NCBI GenBank assembly: GCA_018340375.1
Contig: JAFFJZ010000006.1
Coordinates: 13,968,001-14,032,000, forward strand
Direction of reading: 5' to 3'
Source: Gonatopus flavifemur
Taxonomy: Eukaryota > Arthropoda > Insecta > Hymenoptera > Dryinidae
Length of the DNA stretch: 64,000 nucleotides
The notes below the pieces were generated by a model that searched no databases, had not been told where the DNA came from, and saw only the letters and a list, made by a program, of their open reading frames with translations. The position numbers were made by a program, and so were the translations under genes. Positions 34,805 to 47,500 of the stretch are shown one piece after another (the first letter of the stretch is position 1; the number at the start of each line of letters is the position of its first letter).

Positions 34805-35178
34805 TAGTGTTTCTAACTCACAAAATGATATTGACAAAAAATATCCATAATGAATTCTCTTCATAGGAAAAGATTGTGGAACAATTGGACGGGTGTGGCT
34901 CACAGCAAGAGTCTGCTGTTAAAACCCAAGTTCCAATCCAACTGTGGGAACAAATTTTTCTCCAATATACAATCTCATATCAAATCAGAAAGTTTGGTAT
35001 TGGCAGGAATTCCTAAATTTTATCTGAGAGAGGGTCTGGAAAAAAGTCTAGGAACATTTGTTCTACGAGCAAACCCTGACGAAAATTGTTCTAATTCAAC
35101 ACTAATTGTTCTGAAGCAGGGGTAATTCGTAACACGTTCTCCGATTGGGAAAAATATAGAAATGTTCGTGATTTGGAA
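34805..35178. other. No recognised feature
   Basis: A 91-aa frame (34850-35125 +) is open. Its segment AAATTTTATCTGAGAGAGG resembles 28695-28715, so part of it may be repeat-derived. No motif. Confidence 0.35.
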
Positions 35179-35385
35179 TGTTGTTGAAGTTTGAATCGTT
35201 TATAGGAACGAAACGAAAATTCAAACTCATTAAATCTCATGAGTGGTTATCTTTTCGGATTTATTCTGTGGAACTAGAAACATTGTTCGAAGAATGTACT
35301 GCAAGATTTTGGGTCTTCAACAGCTGTGTACTTCGTTATTCGATTACCGATTCGTTACAATGAACGATTCAAACTTCTTCAACAT
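35179..35385. repeat. ATGTTGTTGAAG MITE, third copy
   Basis: ATGTTGTTGAAGTTTGAATC at the left and GATTCAAACTTCTTCAACAT at the right. The 8-bp flanks GATTTGGA and GATTGGGA differ at one base. Same family as 19694-19908. Confidence 0.8.
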
Positions 35386-35393
35386 GATTGGGA

Positions 35394-38300
35394 AAGGAAC
35401 TTTTTAGGATCGTTGAAAATCGTAGATATAAGTGTTTTTTAAGTACGGTTTACCGGTTTTAGGTTTCATCAACAGTCAATGAAGATATTTTGTCAGCGTG
35501 AATACCGAAAGCATGTTGGATCAGTCATCCCGTCCATCCACAACCGCTCAGCCATTCTTCAAACCCCTCTTTCTATCTTCATCCACCCCACTTCAGAGAG
35601 AGTTTTGGTAGTCCAAGTTGCGAGATTTACCGTGGCTCGTATATCATAACGCACGTGCGTGATCTACTGCAATACGCAGATATATTGTAACCAGAGTTGG
35701 TTGAAATACTGGTATCTTGATATATTCTCCAATGATCTCTCTCATATTTCTCAGTATATCATATATGGGAAACGAGAGAGGTAAAAATTGTTCCTGTTTC
35801 TAACGAAATTGGTGAAATATCAGAATACCTGAAAAGAAAATCTTCTAAAATATGAAATTATATTCTGGAATAATCAAATGCAAGAATAAATCTCATATAT
35901 ACTTTTGTTCCATAAAGTATTGTGTCGTTCGAAAGATAACCGAGAAGAAAGAGAAAGAGGTGTGAGAGAGTTCGTTATCGCTCCGAGAACTCTTTTCAAC
36001 TTCGTGGTTTATCCACCGTGAAATTCCGAGAGATTCGACGTGGAATTTCCACGGACAGTTTCGCAGGAAACTTTGAAACTCTGTTTGAAAAGCGCGAGCG
36101 AGTACCACTTTTCCCAAGTGGGTTGAAAGTCTGTGTATATATATATATATATATAGTGCCCCTCACCCACACGTGTTACGAGTCGAAACGTCTGGCCTCA
36201 CGTCGACTCAAATCACTAGCGACTATAGGAGAACGCCTATATTTCATCCGCGACAACTTCATTTCGATGTTCCTCCTTGCTCTTGCCTCCCTTTTCACGA
36301 GAGAAACCGTGTGTATACCTCTCGCGTATATACCTCTTCCTCCAGAAGAAATAACGGATTATATCGTGGATGAAATATAGATATCCGAGAAGAAATCTTA
36401 TTAAAAATAATGTTCATTTCAATGAATAATTTATTGAAACATCGATCCGCGTTCGACAAGAGAAAAGAAAGACGATTTTCTTGTTCTGGAGGGTTCTCGA
36501 ATCCTTTTTGGAGTCTTCAAGGCGGATCTATCATCTACTTGAATTTCATAGCCCATCTTTTCAGGGATCGTTTAGGGAACATCGATTTGAATACGGAAGT
36601 CGAGAATCTCTAGACTCAAGCGCAATTATATTTGCGAATATGAAATGTTGATACGCTCAAGCGGTTTGAACTTTCATCGTATTCGTACGATTCATAGAAG
36701 AAGTGAATGGAGAAGAAGGAGAGGAAAAATGAAGCAACAAAGGTGAAAGAGGAATCATTTGTAAATGCGAGAGATTAATATCGCTCAATAGTCTCAAGGA
36801 ATGTCATTTTCTCGTTCCACGATAGCCGTTGGTGTATAAAGGGAACACTGCAAACGATGTGGAAAAAGAATGAAGGCAGAAGAATATAAGAGGACGGATC
36901 CCTGTTACGCAATGAAGGTACGAGAGACGCGGAGGAGATCACCATTCTTTGCCTCTTACCATTACTATCCATCCACCTTTCCCAAGCTGTTCGACCCTCG
37001 GCTCTAGGCAGATAAAGAAAACCGTTTCAATTTCCCTAATGCTACCACCATCTCGCTTTTGCATTGCTCCCGTCTCTCGTCTCCTTTCCTCCTCACCGCT
37101 TCGAGCGATTCTTCTCTATTTGTCTTTTCCTTGCTCTTCGCTCTATCTTTTTTTTCCTCCGGTATTATCGCTCCTCCTGTTTTTCCTCCCTTTGATATCG
37201 GGCTTTCTTCTCACCAACTTTCTCTCCTCTTTCAGATTTACCAGTGTCAGAGTGGATTCGCCCTCTTCCCTTCTAATCTCACGAAAATCTGCGGTCAGCC
37301 CACGGGGCTAACCGTGATCCATTCTATACCCGCACTCTCGGGAAAATCTTTCTCGGTTTATCTGCGACTGGACCTCCGACTCAAGTCGAATATATAAATA
37401 TACAAAAAAACGAGAGGAAGAAAACTCTTCTAGATGCGATCGCTTGCATTTGCGGCGAGCAATAACGGTGCTGCTGCTGCTGCTGCTGCTTCTGCTTCTG
37501 CGGTTGCAATCACTTTTACGAACAGAATTTTATTTCGTCGATAGTATAAGAAAGCAAGTTGAAAGCTAGGGCAAGAGATAACACATAATAGGATGAAATT
37601 TGTGTGTTTCAGGGATCGCTCGGGAGGGTAAATAAATTTCTTATCCACCTTCCGCGATACATATGGCAGTTTTGTTGCCATAAATAATGAATCCTCCTCC
37701 TGGTCTTGGCGAATGTCGGGAAAGTCGAGAGTCAGCTCGAGCAGAGAGGGACTCGGCAACCCGATGCAAATTAGTTTGAGAATTTCCAAGTTTTCTCCGA
37801 GTAAGAAGACACACACTCGCGAGAAAGAGGAAGAAGAAGAAGAGAAGATAGAGGACGAAGGACGGAGGTTGAGGAATCGATTCTCGAAGGAATTTTGATG
37901 TTGTTGCAATGGTAGTGGTGGTGGTATTATTAGTGATGGGGGGGAAGAGGAAGGAGTGGTACTCGACTCGAGGAGAGGTCGTCTCGTAAATACCGGTTGG
38001 AAGATCCTCTGTTCGATGCAAGCGTCGCGTCCTAGGACCCTAAGCTCAGCTAATGAAACGAATATATCATCATGGTCGCTAAGGTCAAATCCGTTTCTCC
38101 TATTACGAGACACGCCATTAGGTTCCTGATGCTGCGCCCCGCGTTGAACGTGGTATCCATTTAACCCCAGTTTAAGCTCTTCGAGTAGACGAGTATAACA
38201 GCGAGTAGCAACATGTCCACCGACAAATCCTTTTCATAACACGATATTTGTATTATCAATTCAAAATGATGAATTCAAATCGCAATTGGGTGATGGTAAT

Positions 38301-39129
38301 TTCATCGAATCAGGTATAACGATCCTCATTATTTTCGATCAATTTTGCGAAGCCTACAATACGTTAAAGAGCTTTATCTATAACGATCTATAAGGTATTA
38401 CTTCTCATTCATGAATTCAGGGAATAATTCTAATCGACTGCGTAATTTTGCTGTGATCTCATTTCCAATGAGGTATGCTTTTATGATCCTTCGATAAAAG
38501 AATTTATTCCAAAGGATTACATCGATTACTTGAGAAGAATGTTTTTATTCCTGTTCGAGTACTTCCGTTCTATTCGTTGAATCTACCGGGATGTCTTTTT
38601 TACACGATATTACGCGAAGGTTATTATCAAACTACAGAGAATTTTTTGAATACAAATGAATACACAATTACCACGAAGGAGATTATACTCCATATTGCGG
38701 TATCCATAAACCAACATTCATTTTGAATTTAGAACGAATTCTATCAATTTCACGTGAAAAGGAGAACCGTTGTACAGAATGGTATACCTCTCGCGGTAAT
38801 CCAAAGAGATATCAGTGTCGATAAGCTGAGTAACGTTGTAGAAGAAAGTGGCTTTAAACGGGGAGTGTTATGGTTCAAATCCACCCTAATTCCTGCGTCC
38901 CTGCCATTAAAGGTAGATTGAAACATCAGGAGAGTGGAGCGTATTATTTTACATTTAAACAAGATCTTTTACATTTGAGCATCGCAACAACTCCTCCTGG
39001 ACTGTTTTAAATATCCAATGTCACGTGAATTTCACGTCTTTTGTATTCTGCACCAACTGAAAAATTTCATTGAATTTCAATTTCGTTTCTAACGATAATT
39101 CAAGATAGAAAACGATAGGAAATTTTCCC
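35394..39129. other. No recognised gene; CpG-richer block with long open frame
   Basis: (AT)n at about 36135-36155 and (CTG)n at about 37468-37500. A 227-aa frame runs at 37430-38113 (-), the longest outside the transposons. It is Ser/Pro-rich and contains the microsatellite, has no recognised domain, and competes with a 126-aa frame on the same strand. The polypyrimidine block at 37040-37235 ends in CTTTCAG, but no donor follows convincingly. Unknown. Confidence 0.35.
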
Positions 39130-40007
39130 AATCGTTTTGTATCCCAGGTATGTTTTGACAAACTCACCATGCTTGGTGCCAAGCTTGAGTCAATGCTCAA
39201 TATTGGTTGTATGCTTGCAATCTATATTGTTACTATTATTGATATACAATACTAATTTGAGCTGAATCAGTAGGATAGATTTTTCATTGCCGTCCAAGTT
39301 CAATTGAACATTCACATTTGAGTAGTTGACCAAACTTGGTGACAGGTTCGAGTCAATGCTAGTCTTCCCCGGGTGGAGCTTGATGGCCAACGATGTTACC
39401 AAGCTAGATTAATGTTTAGGATAATAATAACGTTCTCTACGAAGCATTCAACTTTGATATATATCGGAAATCCAACACGGCAAAATATGCTTGGTCCTAG
39501 CATTTATATTCAAGACGCTATCAAGGTTTGGTTCGCTATGAGTTAGGTGAAGCATTAGTCAAAGCTTGGTTGACGAAAATTAAATCAACCACGACAAAAT
39601 ATGCTTGGTCTTAGCATTGGTGTCCAAGACTCTATCGACGCTTAGTCAGCTATGGTGGACCACGCATCGCACAGTGGGCCCAGATGACTGGAAAACTGGC
39701 CAAAAGTGGAGTCCAGATTGTTTAAAAACAACTTCATGGGGATGAAGCATATAAGCTCAAGTGCACTTGGTGAATATATTAAGGGGATCCAAACATTAGT
39801 GTTCGATTGGTGGTAATTTGAAAATGAATAATTGCATATCAAAAGTGGATGAAGCTATGTTGAAAATTTCTAATTATTGTAATCCAGCTGAGGAAATTCA
39901 TCACAATATGCATGGTTTCTTCATCTCATAACTTCACTGCAATCAGAAAAGGATCAGAACAAGGAAAATGATGTGTTACAAAGCATAGGTGCATGATTTT
40001 ATGAATA
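39130..40007. repeat. Word block with AAGCTTGG and related motifs
   Basis: CATGCTTGGTGCCAAGCTTG, CAAGCTTGGTTG and GAGTCAATGCT-like words repeat in both orientations between about 39150 and 39650. The same words reappear at 41020-41070, beyond the ACACC block. This suggests an outer element split by 40008-40990, but no matching termini were found. Confidence 0.4.
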
Positions 40008-40990
40008 CCCTGGCGGAAACGTTACACCGTTTTTTTTGGTGTAAATGGGGTGTGAGTGTAAATTGAGTGTGAAGTCGGTGGTATTTCGATATTTTGGCGA
40101 ATTTACACCCTGAAAACACAGTGTACTTGTGAATTTTTTACACTCAACAGTTACACCAAATCCACACTCAATTTTTATCCATCGTACACCAACAAGAAAT
40201 CCAAAAAATGAAGAGTACACCGAATTCCCACTGAATTCACACCCATTTCACACTGAATCTCCACTGAGCGAACACCAAACAGAAGATTCGGAAAGTGGGA
40301 AATATCCACCCAATTTCACCTGGTTCACGACAAAAGATCTGTGCAGATGATTTTAATCAAAACACACTCAATATCAACTCATCGTACATCAACAAGAAAT
40401 CGGAAAAATAAAGAGTATACACCATAATTCCAGTTTGTTTACACCGGAAAACATCTGTCCTTGATATGAATCGAAACATAGGTCACCGAATTCACACCGA
40501 ATTTACACTCACAGTATACCGAGAGCTATCTCACCCGATTGACACCAAGAAACAACCTCCAGTATTTTGTGGTCGGATACCGAAACATCGAGTATCCACT
40601 GGATTGGAACCGATACACCGGCTTTCCATCAAATAACACTCAATTGTTACTGTAAGAAAAACGCCTGAACCCGTCTAACTCGGGGTACGCCGAGAAACCA
40701 CCCAACGAATCCCCAGTCGGCATTCGGTTGCACCGAATTTCTACCGGATTCACACCAAATTTACACCCACAGTACACCGAGAGCAGTGAAAATAGAGTGT
40801 CAATTCGGTGGGAACTCGGTGTATCGGTACCCAACCATAGAATACTGGAGGTTGTTTCTTGGTGTAAATTGGGTGAGACTGCTCTTGGTGTACCGTGAGT
40901 GTGAATTTGGTGTGCATTCGGTAGAAATTCGGTATATCCGTATTCCAACTGGGAATTGGTTGTACACTGAGTTTCAAACGATTCTGCCGA
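40008..40990. repeat. CCCTGGCGG element with ACACC words
   Basis: Starts CCCTGGCGGAAACGTTACAC after TA. Nearly 1 kb is filled with GGTGTAAAT/ATTTACACC and CACCGAATT words in both orientations. No matching right terminus was found, so it may be truncated. Frames up to 163 aa (40640-41131 -) are open only because of the repeated word. Confidence 0.55.
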
Positions 40991-41089
40991 AAACTGTGCA
41001 TCGGCCGAAGTTAGGTCAATCAGACTTGGCATACCAAGCTTGACGCCGATCATGGTGCAATCGTCAGTCTCGGCATGACGAGCCTGGTT

Positions 41090-42392
41090 ATGCGGTTTCT
41101 GCATCAGAAATTTCCGAAATCGTATTTCCAATAGATCAGAGCTTTTCAGAGTTTTTCAGTATAATTCAGAGAAATTTTCTTCCCCAAGAGAACTATTACT
41201 GAGCCGATAGATAAACCTTGGATGAGCTCTAGCCTCTCATTTTGATGGAGAAACCTCTTCTCTTTCACCAACGCAGTACAACACACGTCCAGAAATATGT
41301 ATAAAAATATTCATCCGTAGAAGAAGTGTTGTACATTTAGCGAAGACAACCACTATATTCGGGTACTCTCATTTGACATTCAAAAAATATGTCAAGACAT
41401 TATATTTTCTTTCCCACTCTATTTTTTTTCCCCCGCGTACAAGCATCTCGAATGAATATTTTGTCACACTTTACCGTGGAATTCATTCCTCATTCTGCTT
41501 CTCGTCGACGTGTTGCGTAATGGGAAGAAAATATATATAAAAACTTTCGGATAAGAATTGTGAAATACGAAACACGAGTCACGTGAAATTAATTACAGAA
41601 ACGACAATTACGAGATATCTCTAAAAATTTGTATTTAGAATTGGGAACTTGGAAGAGCGTGTGTGAAAAGTAAATTTGCATTAGCGTAACGTATTTCGAA
41701 TGATTAATTGAACAAACTTTTGAGACATCATACATGTTTATAATATAACGAGATAAGGATGCAAATGGAGACAAAATGTCATTGCAAATAACTCGAATGT
41801 AAATGTAACCTGATTCAAGAAACATCCGGTACAGCGATGCACATGATGTTCCGTACTATCCAGCGCGGTTTCTCTCGTATTCTCTCCTCTTTTGCCATTC
41901 TCCAGCGAATTGCAGTAAGTTGAAATGTATATGAATTGGTATATATTTCTGTACAACTTCATCTATATCCTACCAGTTTCTTCCTTGCGTATATGCATAA
42001 ATATTCATGTACACCCGACGCAATAAGGGTAAAACCACATTTTATCATGTGAAGGGTTGTGAAAGAGAAGAGAAAGTGGTGTAAACCGACTAAGCCATGC
42101 TCTCCATGTTTCTCCGCTTTTCAATTGGGAGCCACGCAGTACAGCAGTGGTATAAAGTGAAATTTAACATTCTTCAATCCACAATAATGATTACCCTCCA
42201 AGTACCTTTATTATTATTCCACGAGCTTGGGAATCTCACGAAATCGTTGGATACGTGGAACTTATGCATTCGATATTTGCTAGTCTTCCATAAATCGAAG
42301 GAGGGATCTGGAAAATCTTTACGATCGAGAGAAGTACTTTACGGTCGATTAAATGATTCGAATTTAAAAATTGGATTTGGTTGCTGATCGTG
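41090..42392. other. No recognised feature
   Basis: AT-rich DNA with overlapping ORFs under 100 aa, no motif. Confidence 0.4.
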
Positions 42393-42513
42393 TACCAGGT
42401 GTAGAAGGATGGAACCGGAATTTTTTTGTAAAAATCACACATTCGTTGTGCGAAAATGGTAGAAAAGTATTTTATTCGAAATATTCTCCATTACTGTTTA
42501 TACATTCTTCCCA

Positions 42514-43452
42514 CCCTGTGCAAAAAACTGGGAATTCACTGTGTATCGGTAAATATGGATATTCCAGCACCTGTACAGAGATTCTGTTGGTACGGTGCTG
42601 AAAATTTACCGAGCATAATTGAAAATTCAGTCCTTGTACTGGAATTTTCAAGTTTGGGATTTTGCACTGAAATTTTGCCATGATTTCGCGAAAATTTTAT
42701 TGGCTCGTACTCTGATTTTACAGTTCTTGTGCATCGGAAAAAAGTATCCCCTCGATAAGGACTTGGGGAAAAATTTCGAATTCAGGAAAAAAACCTAATC
42801 GTTTGTATACTGGAATTATACAGGTTTTGAAATGCAATTTTCAGGTCGCATGCTGGAATTTAATCACTATTGCACTGAAATTTTCCGCTTCAATCGGACA
42901 TCGTCATTTCTGGCAGGAAAAATTTCGAGTCTTTATATTAGAAAATTTCCTGATGGAGATTTTAAATAATAATTGTAATTGTAGCAAATAAAATTGATAT
43001 ATGAGGTTTTTCGGAGACTTATTCCTTCGTGTATTCTACATATGAAGCATATGTAAGTAACCCAAGCTGACCTCCCAACATGTCGCGCTATAACTCATCG
43101 GTTAGGTCTCAGGTTTCAGTTGGTAGGCAAGTAGAAAAGTGTAGGTTCAAATCCCGTTAGATAGACATGATTTTCTGTCCATCCACATGAACGAACGAAG
43201 TTTCTCAATCATCTTGAAACACGAGGACCGTGCGAAATCGCTTTGTGTGCGCAATTTTTTTTCAATTCTCATGAATATTTTCAGCATCAATTTTCCAGTA
43301 CATGTCCTGGAAAAGTTCAGTTCGTGTACTGAAAAATTTCAGTACCGAGGTTTAAAAAATTTCCAATTTTGATGCTGAAATTCCATAATATTTGTACTGA
43401 ATTTTTGCAGTACAAATGTGCTAAAATTTTCCGGTGGTGTTTTTTTACAGTG
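42514..43452. mobile_element. CCCTGT/CACTGT element inside mariner copy 4
   Basis: Left end CCCTGTGCAAAAAACTGG, right end TTTTTTTACAGTG, and CA on both sides (42512-42513, 43453-43454). Reading the mariner across the site with one CA restores an unbroken reading frame there. It is the uninterrupted sister of the 19385-22587 element and carries the same tRNA-like block. Its two ends differ (CCCTGT against CACTGT). No ORF of note. Confidence 0.85.
43090..43160 (+). promoter_or_regulatory. tRNA-like Pol III promoter, copy 2
   Basis: Box-A-like TAACTCATCGGTTAGG (43091-43106) and B-box core GGTTCAAATCC (43144-43154), about 38 bp apart, aligned with the copy at 22242-22310. B-box differs by one base (A for G). 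No complete tRNA fold. Confidence 0.55.
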
Positions 43453-44577
43453 CAACTTTCCGGAAGTTTATGAATGCTACGCCAAATAAACAGTTCCTCT
43501 TTGGGAGCGAACCAGTTATCGAGCCATTCTCCTACATTTTTATACGAATTGAAGCGTTGTCCAGCGAGAGCGTGTCCCATTGACGCGAATAGATGATAAT
43601 CGGACGGAGCCAAGTCTGGAAATCCAGCCGCATGCGGTAGGATCTCTCAACTGAACACCTCGATCGTCTCCCTGACCCGTTTTGCTGTGTGTGATGGGGC
43701 ATTATCGTGGAGCAAGATGACTTTGTGTTGCCTTTTTCCATATTCCGATCATCTTTCACGCAACGCGCGATTCAGGTCGATCATTTGCCGTTGGTAGCGA
43801 TCAGTTTTGATCTGGGTTTGCCCAGGTTTTAGCAGCTCATAATAGATGACGCCCTTCTGATCCCACCAGACACAGAGCATTGTCTTCTTTCCAAAACGAT
43901 TTGGTCTTGCAGTGGATGTCGATGATTCGCCTGGATTCACCCATGATTCCCGACACTGAGGATTCTCGAAATATATCCATTTTTCATCGCCTGTCACAAT
44001 TCGATGGGGGAATGACTTCCTTTTGTATCCGTCGAACAGCATTTCACAAGTGGTTTTTCGAATTTCTTGCTGTCTCTCATTCAGTTCAGGTGAAACCCAT
44101 TTTCCCACTTTCCGAATCTCTCTGCGTCACATTCAGTTGATTCGCGAGTCCTCGTTGAGTTTGAGTATCATCTTCGTCCGATAAGGCTTGTAATCCATCG
44201 TCTGCGAACTTTTACTGTGGTTTCCCACGCTCTTCGTTTCTCACGGCAAAATCACCACTTAAAAATTTTCCGAACCACTCGAAACACTGTGTTCCACCAA
44301 GGGCATGTTCACCGCAACCATCGACAAGCATTCGATGTGATTCTGCAGCAGTTTTCTTCAAATGATAACAAAAAACCAATACTGTCCGCAGATCTTAGTT
44401 CCTAGGCACACAAATCTACATGTTCACCGTTATAAAACAATTACGGATGTACAGAACTTCTATTGTTTCGTGTTGAAAATCTTCATCAATTTTTAGGGGA
44501 AGATGATGATGCTGAAGAAGTGGTCTTAGAGTCCTTGAACTGAGGGGAATTACGGTTTCATACTTCTACACCTGGTA

Positions 44578-47500
44578 CATCAGCGTTGGAAGAAAAATAA
44601 AAAAGCTATTGAAATTGATATCTATTTCAGGAGACAGATTCTCTTTCATTCCTGTAGTCCATGTACTTCGCAAGACCGATCTTTCAAAGTTTCAAAGCCA
44701 CACCCTTTAAATTTTCCAGACAATTATCCCCACAATTCGTACTCCGAAAAACTTGCGAATTTCTTGAACGGACGTGTTTTAGATAGAGAAATTCATTTCG
44801 TTCATCGATCGTTTCAGATTCGTTCAATCGAATATTCGATATTATCCTTATCGCGGTCCTTGAGAGAATGAGGATTCATTTCGAAACCTTTTGGCACACA
44901 CGTGTATATATTCACACGTCACACGAGTACTTGAACACGAGATCTCTTCATTCAGCAGAGTACACAACTTTCAATTCGTGGAACGCAGAAGTTCATGAAA
45001 TTTAGACAAGTTTGCGAATCGTCGTTTGCGAATATATAGATATCACAGCCATGTTGTGACATTTTACTGCAAGAAATTTCACAGTTGGAAGCTCTTGTAT
45101 GAAAATAGTTGTCAAACGCAGGAGACAGTTGCAGTGATCGTAGAACAGTAACATTCATACCTTCTGTAATGAACTAAATTACACCGCAAAACATGACATT
45201 CACTTTTGAACAACAACAACAACAATGTTTAACCCTTGTTCTTCTCGAACCCTACCATTAAAACTAATTGTTCTCGACAATTACGATTCTGCAAATGCAA
45301 TAAATTCGATAATTTATCCTCGAGAGAATAACAAGGAACGAGGAGAGAATATATATATATATATTTGATAAAATTTTTCTTTTTTCGTGGCTCTTCTTTT
45401 CGTCACCCAGTTTTATTAGGAACTCTCACGTACCGATCCTCTTTTGCGAGATGGTGCAAATGAATATATGTGTGTACATAATGCATACACATCCACCACC
45501 TACGCGGTAATACATACTTTCCTCACGCTCCATTCCCTTTGCACCCCTTTTCTTCCATCCTGTATTCGTAGGGCTCTCCGGTATGCTGTCTGCACGTTCC
45601 ACCGACGCCTCTACATACACTCGAAAGCCGACTCGACACCCGTTCCCGACACCGGCATATACAAGTAACCGTTATTATTACGTGAATGCTTAAATAGAGA
45701 GAGATAGAGAGTGGGAGAGGGGGTGCGCGCGAAGAAGAAAGTCGTAAGTACATCGAGATAGGTACTAACTGCCGCGTTAAGCGTAAAATATGCGAGCTCA
45801 TATTTTTGCGAGCGCGAGGGAGACTCGCTTTACATACAATTACAATTTGTATCGGGTGCCGCCGGTAATTTCTTCGAGGCAGAGAAAGAGGAAGTTGAAT
45901 GGGGATAATGGAATGGAAAAAGATGGAGAAGAAATGCGGAACCGCATCTTCAAGATTCAATGCTCTTGTATTTTCGATCAATTTCATTGAAATCACAGCT
46001 TCTGTTTCCATTTCAGAGAGAATCGTTTTCCCAATTATATAAGTTCTCCTGAATTCCCGCACAAACAATTCTGGTTCAATATCTCATCTAATAACTACGG
46101 GACAATAATTGTCATATTCGCGTACCTGTTAATTGGGTGGTTCAAGATTGAAAGATACCCCTAATGGAGACAAATAAGAAATCATCGAAGCAGTCGAATA
46201 ATCATCTCGGTGGAGTGAGATCCGTTGAAATGCATCTGTTTCAACGAATTTTCCTTACGGCTTGTGCAACAAGGTTGAGAAATTTCATTAAATTATACTC
46301 TAGGAAAAATCTCATTTTCCAGAGACGACAGAGATCTTTTCTCCGATCATCGCCAAGTTGGAAAATACATGCATGGCTCGAGCATGAAACTCAACGCTTT
46401 TGCCGGCTATCTCGGATCAACGGAGGTGATCCTCCGCTTCTACCTTTTCGGTAAGAGATTTCACTCCCTGTTCGATTCTCAGGGGATGTTTGTGAAAGAA
46501 AGTGGAAAGGGAAATTTCTACGTACAACGTACATCGCGTATAATAGTATATATATTTCAGACCGATTGTTTGCGCTTTTATATACTCACACGCGTAGATA
46601 TCTTATACAAAAGGATGTTAAGAGAATCGTGGAACTCGTAGCAAACTTAGCTTTTATATCTCTAACGAGTTGCCGGGACATCAAAATGGAAGTGGGAGAA
46701 GGAGGAGAAGATTGTGGTTTTGCTATTCTTATAGCAAAAGCGAAATAATTTTATTTCCTCTCCCTTTCCCTCGTAAATAGAAAAATTCAGAATCAAACAA
46801 AGAACAGTCGCTGTACGAAAACATACAAGAGTAGTAGATAAATAAGAGAAGATAGAAGATAGCGGAGAAGGTTTCCTGCGATGAATATAAACAATGTGTT
46901 TTAATTAGCGCATCTTGTCTCCGATGAATGCACAATTGCCGCCTGTGTTCTCCCTTGGGCACATCTTGCAGCACCGCTGCATCGAGCTCCACTCGGACTT
47001 TAACGCTTTTGATACGCACACCTAGCGACTTGCCTTTCCTCTCTACCTTTTCCCGTTAAATATATATATGAAAATTTAAAGCCGCAAATAAAACTAATTC
47101 TCCCACGTTATTCATCTTTTTTTCTCTCTCTTTCTTGCTTGCAAATAAGTCGGAAATAAGGAAAAAGTTTTACGTACTGCATACTGATAAGGTGATAATT
47201 ACGTTCCATGGATAAAACGACTAGACGTCTTAATTAGTTACTTCCCCATTCCACCTTTCTATTTCTCCCTCTCTCTTCGCTGCTTGCTCTTCCGGCGGCC
47301 CCTTTCAATCCTCTTAACTAAGTCATTTGAATTAAAAAATATAATACAAACTATTCTCCATTCATTCAACGTATCCTTTTCGAGCACCCAAATAAATAAT
47401 AAATAATAAATTACACCCTGTATATGGATATCATAGACTCCATCGATTATTCACCATAATTAACGCGAATCACGTATTCGATATCAACTATTTCATCAAC

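Larger units (their letters stand above)
42472..44421 (-). pseudogene. Mauritiana-type mariner transposase, broken
   Basis: DD34D transposase remnant, best preserved at 43749-44108, where a 119-aa stretch covers MGKWVSPELNERQQ, VTGDEKWIYFENPQ, ARPNRFGKKTMLCVWWDQ and YELLKPGQTQI. Breaks: TAG as codon 2, TAA a few codons later, TGA after RALRER, and TGA for a W before EILPH. MGHALAGQRFNSY is visible near 43575. The insertion at 42514-43452 interrupts the C-terminal block KLPES-W; without it and one copy of its duplicated CA the sequence is continuous to a TAA at 42472-42474. No product expected. Confidence 0.9.
42395..44575 (-). mobile_element. Mariner copy 4, dead, with one insertion
   Basis: The TIR CCAGGTGTAGAAGGATGGAA starts at 42395 and the mirror end GAAGTGTAGGTG-type repeat closes at 44575, with TA on each side (42393-42394, 44576-44577). 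Without the 42514-43452 insertion it is about 1.24 kb. Sister of copy 3. Confidence 0.9.

Noticed and set aside
37430..38113. 227-aa ORF on the minus strand as a host gene
   Set aside because: No recognised domain, low-complexity Ser/Pro and a CTG microsatellite inside; a second long frame overlaps on the same strand. Could be chance.
40008..40990. Repeated ACACC words or other word arrays as a CRISPR or a satellite
   Set aside because: Words are degenerate, in both orientations and unevenly spaced, with no fixed spacer length; a eukaryotic setting also makes CRISPR implausible.
39133..41080. CCCAGG at about 39145 and CCTGG near 41083 as TIRs of one element
   Set aside because: The sequences inward of these ends do not pair, and flanks do not match.
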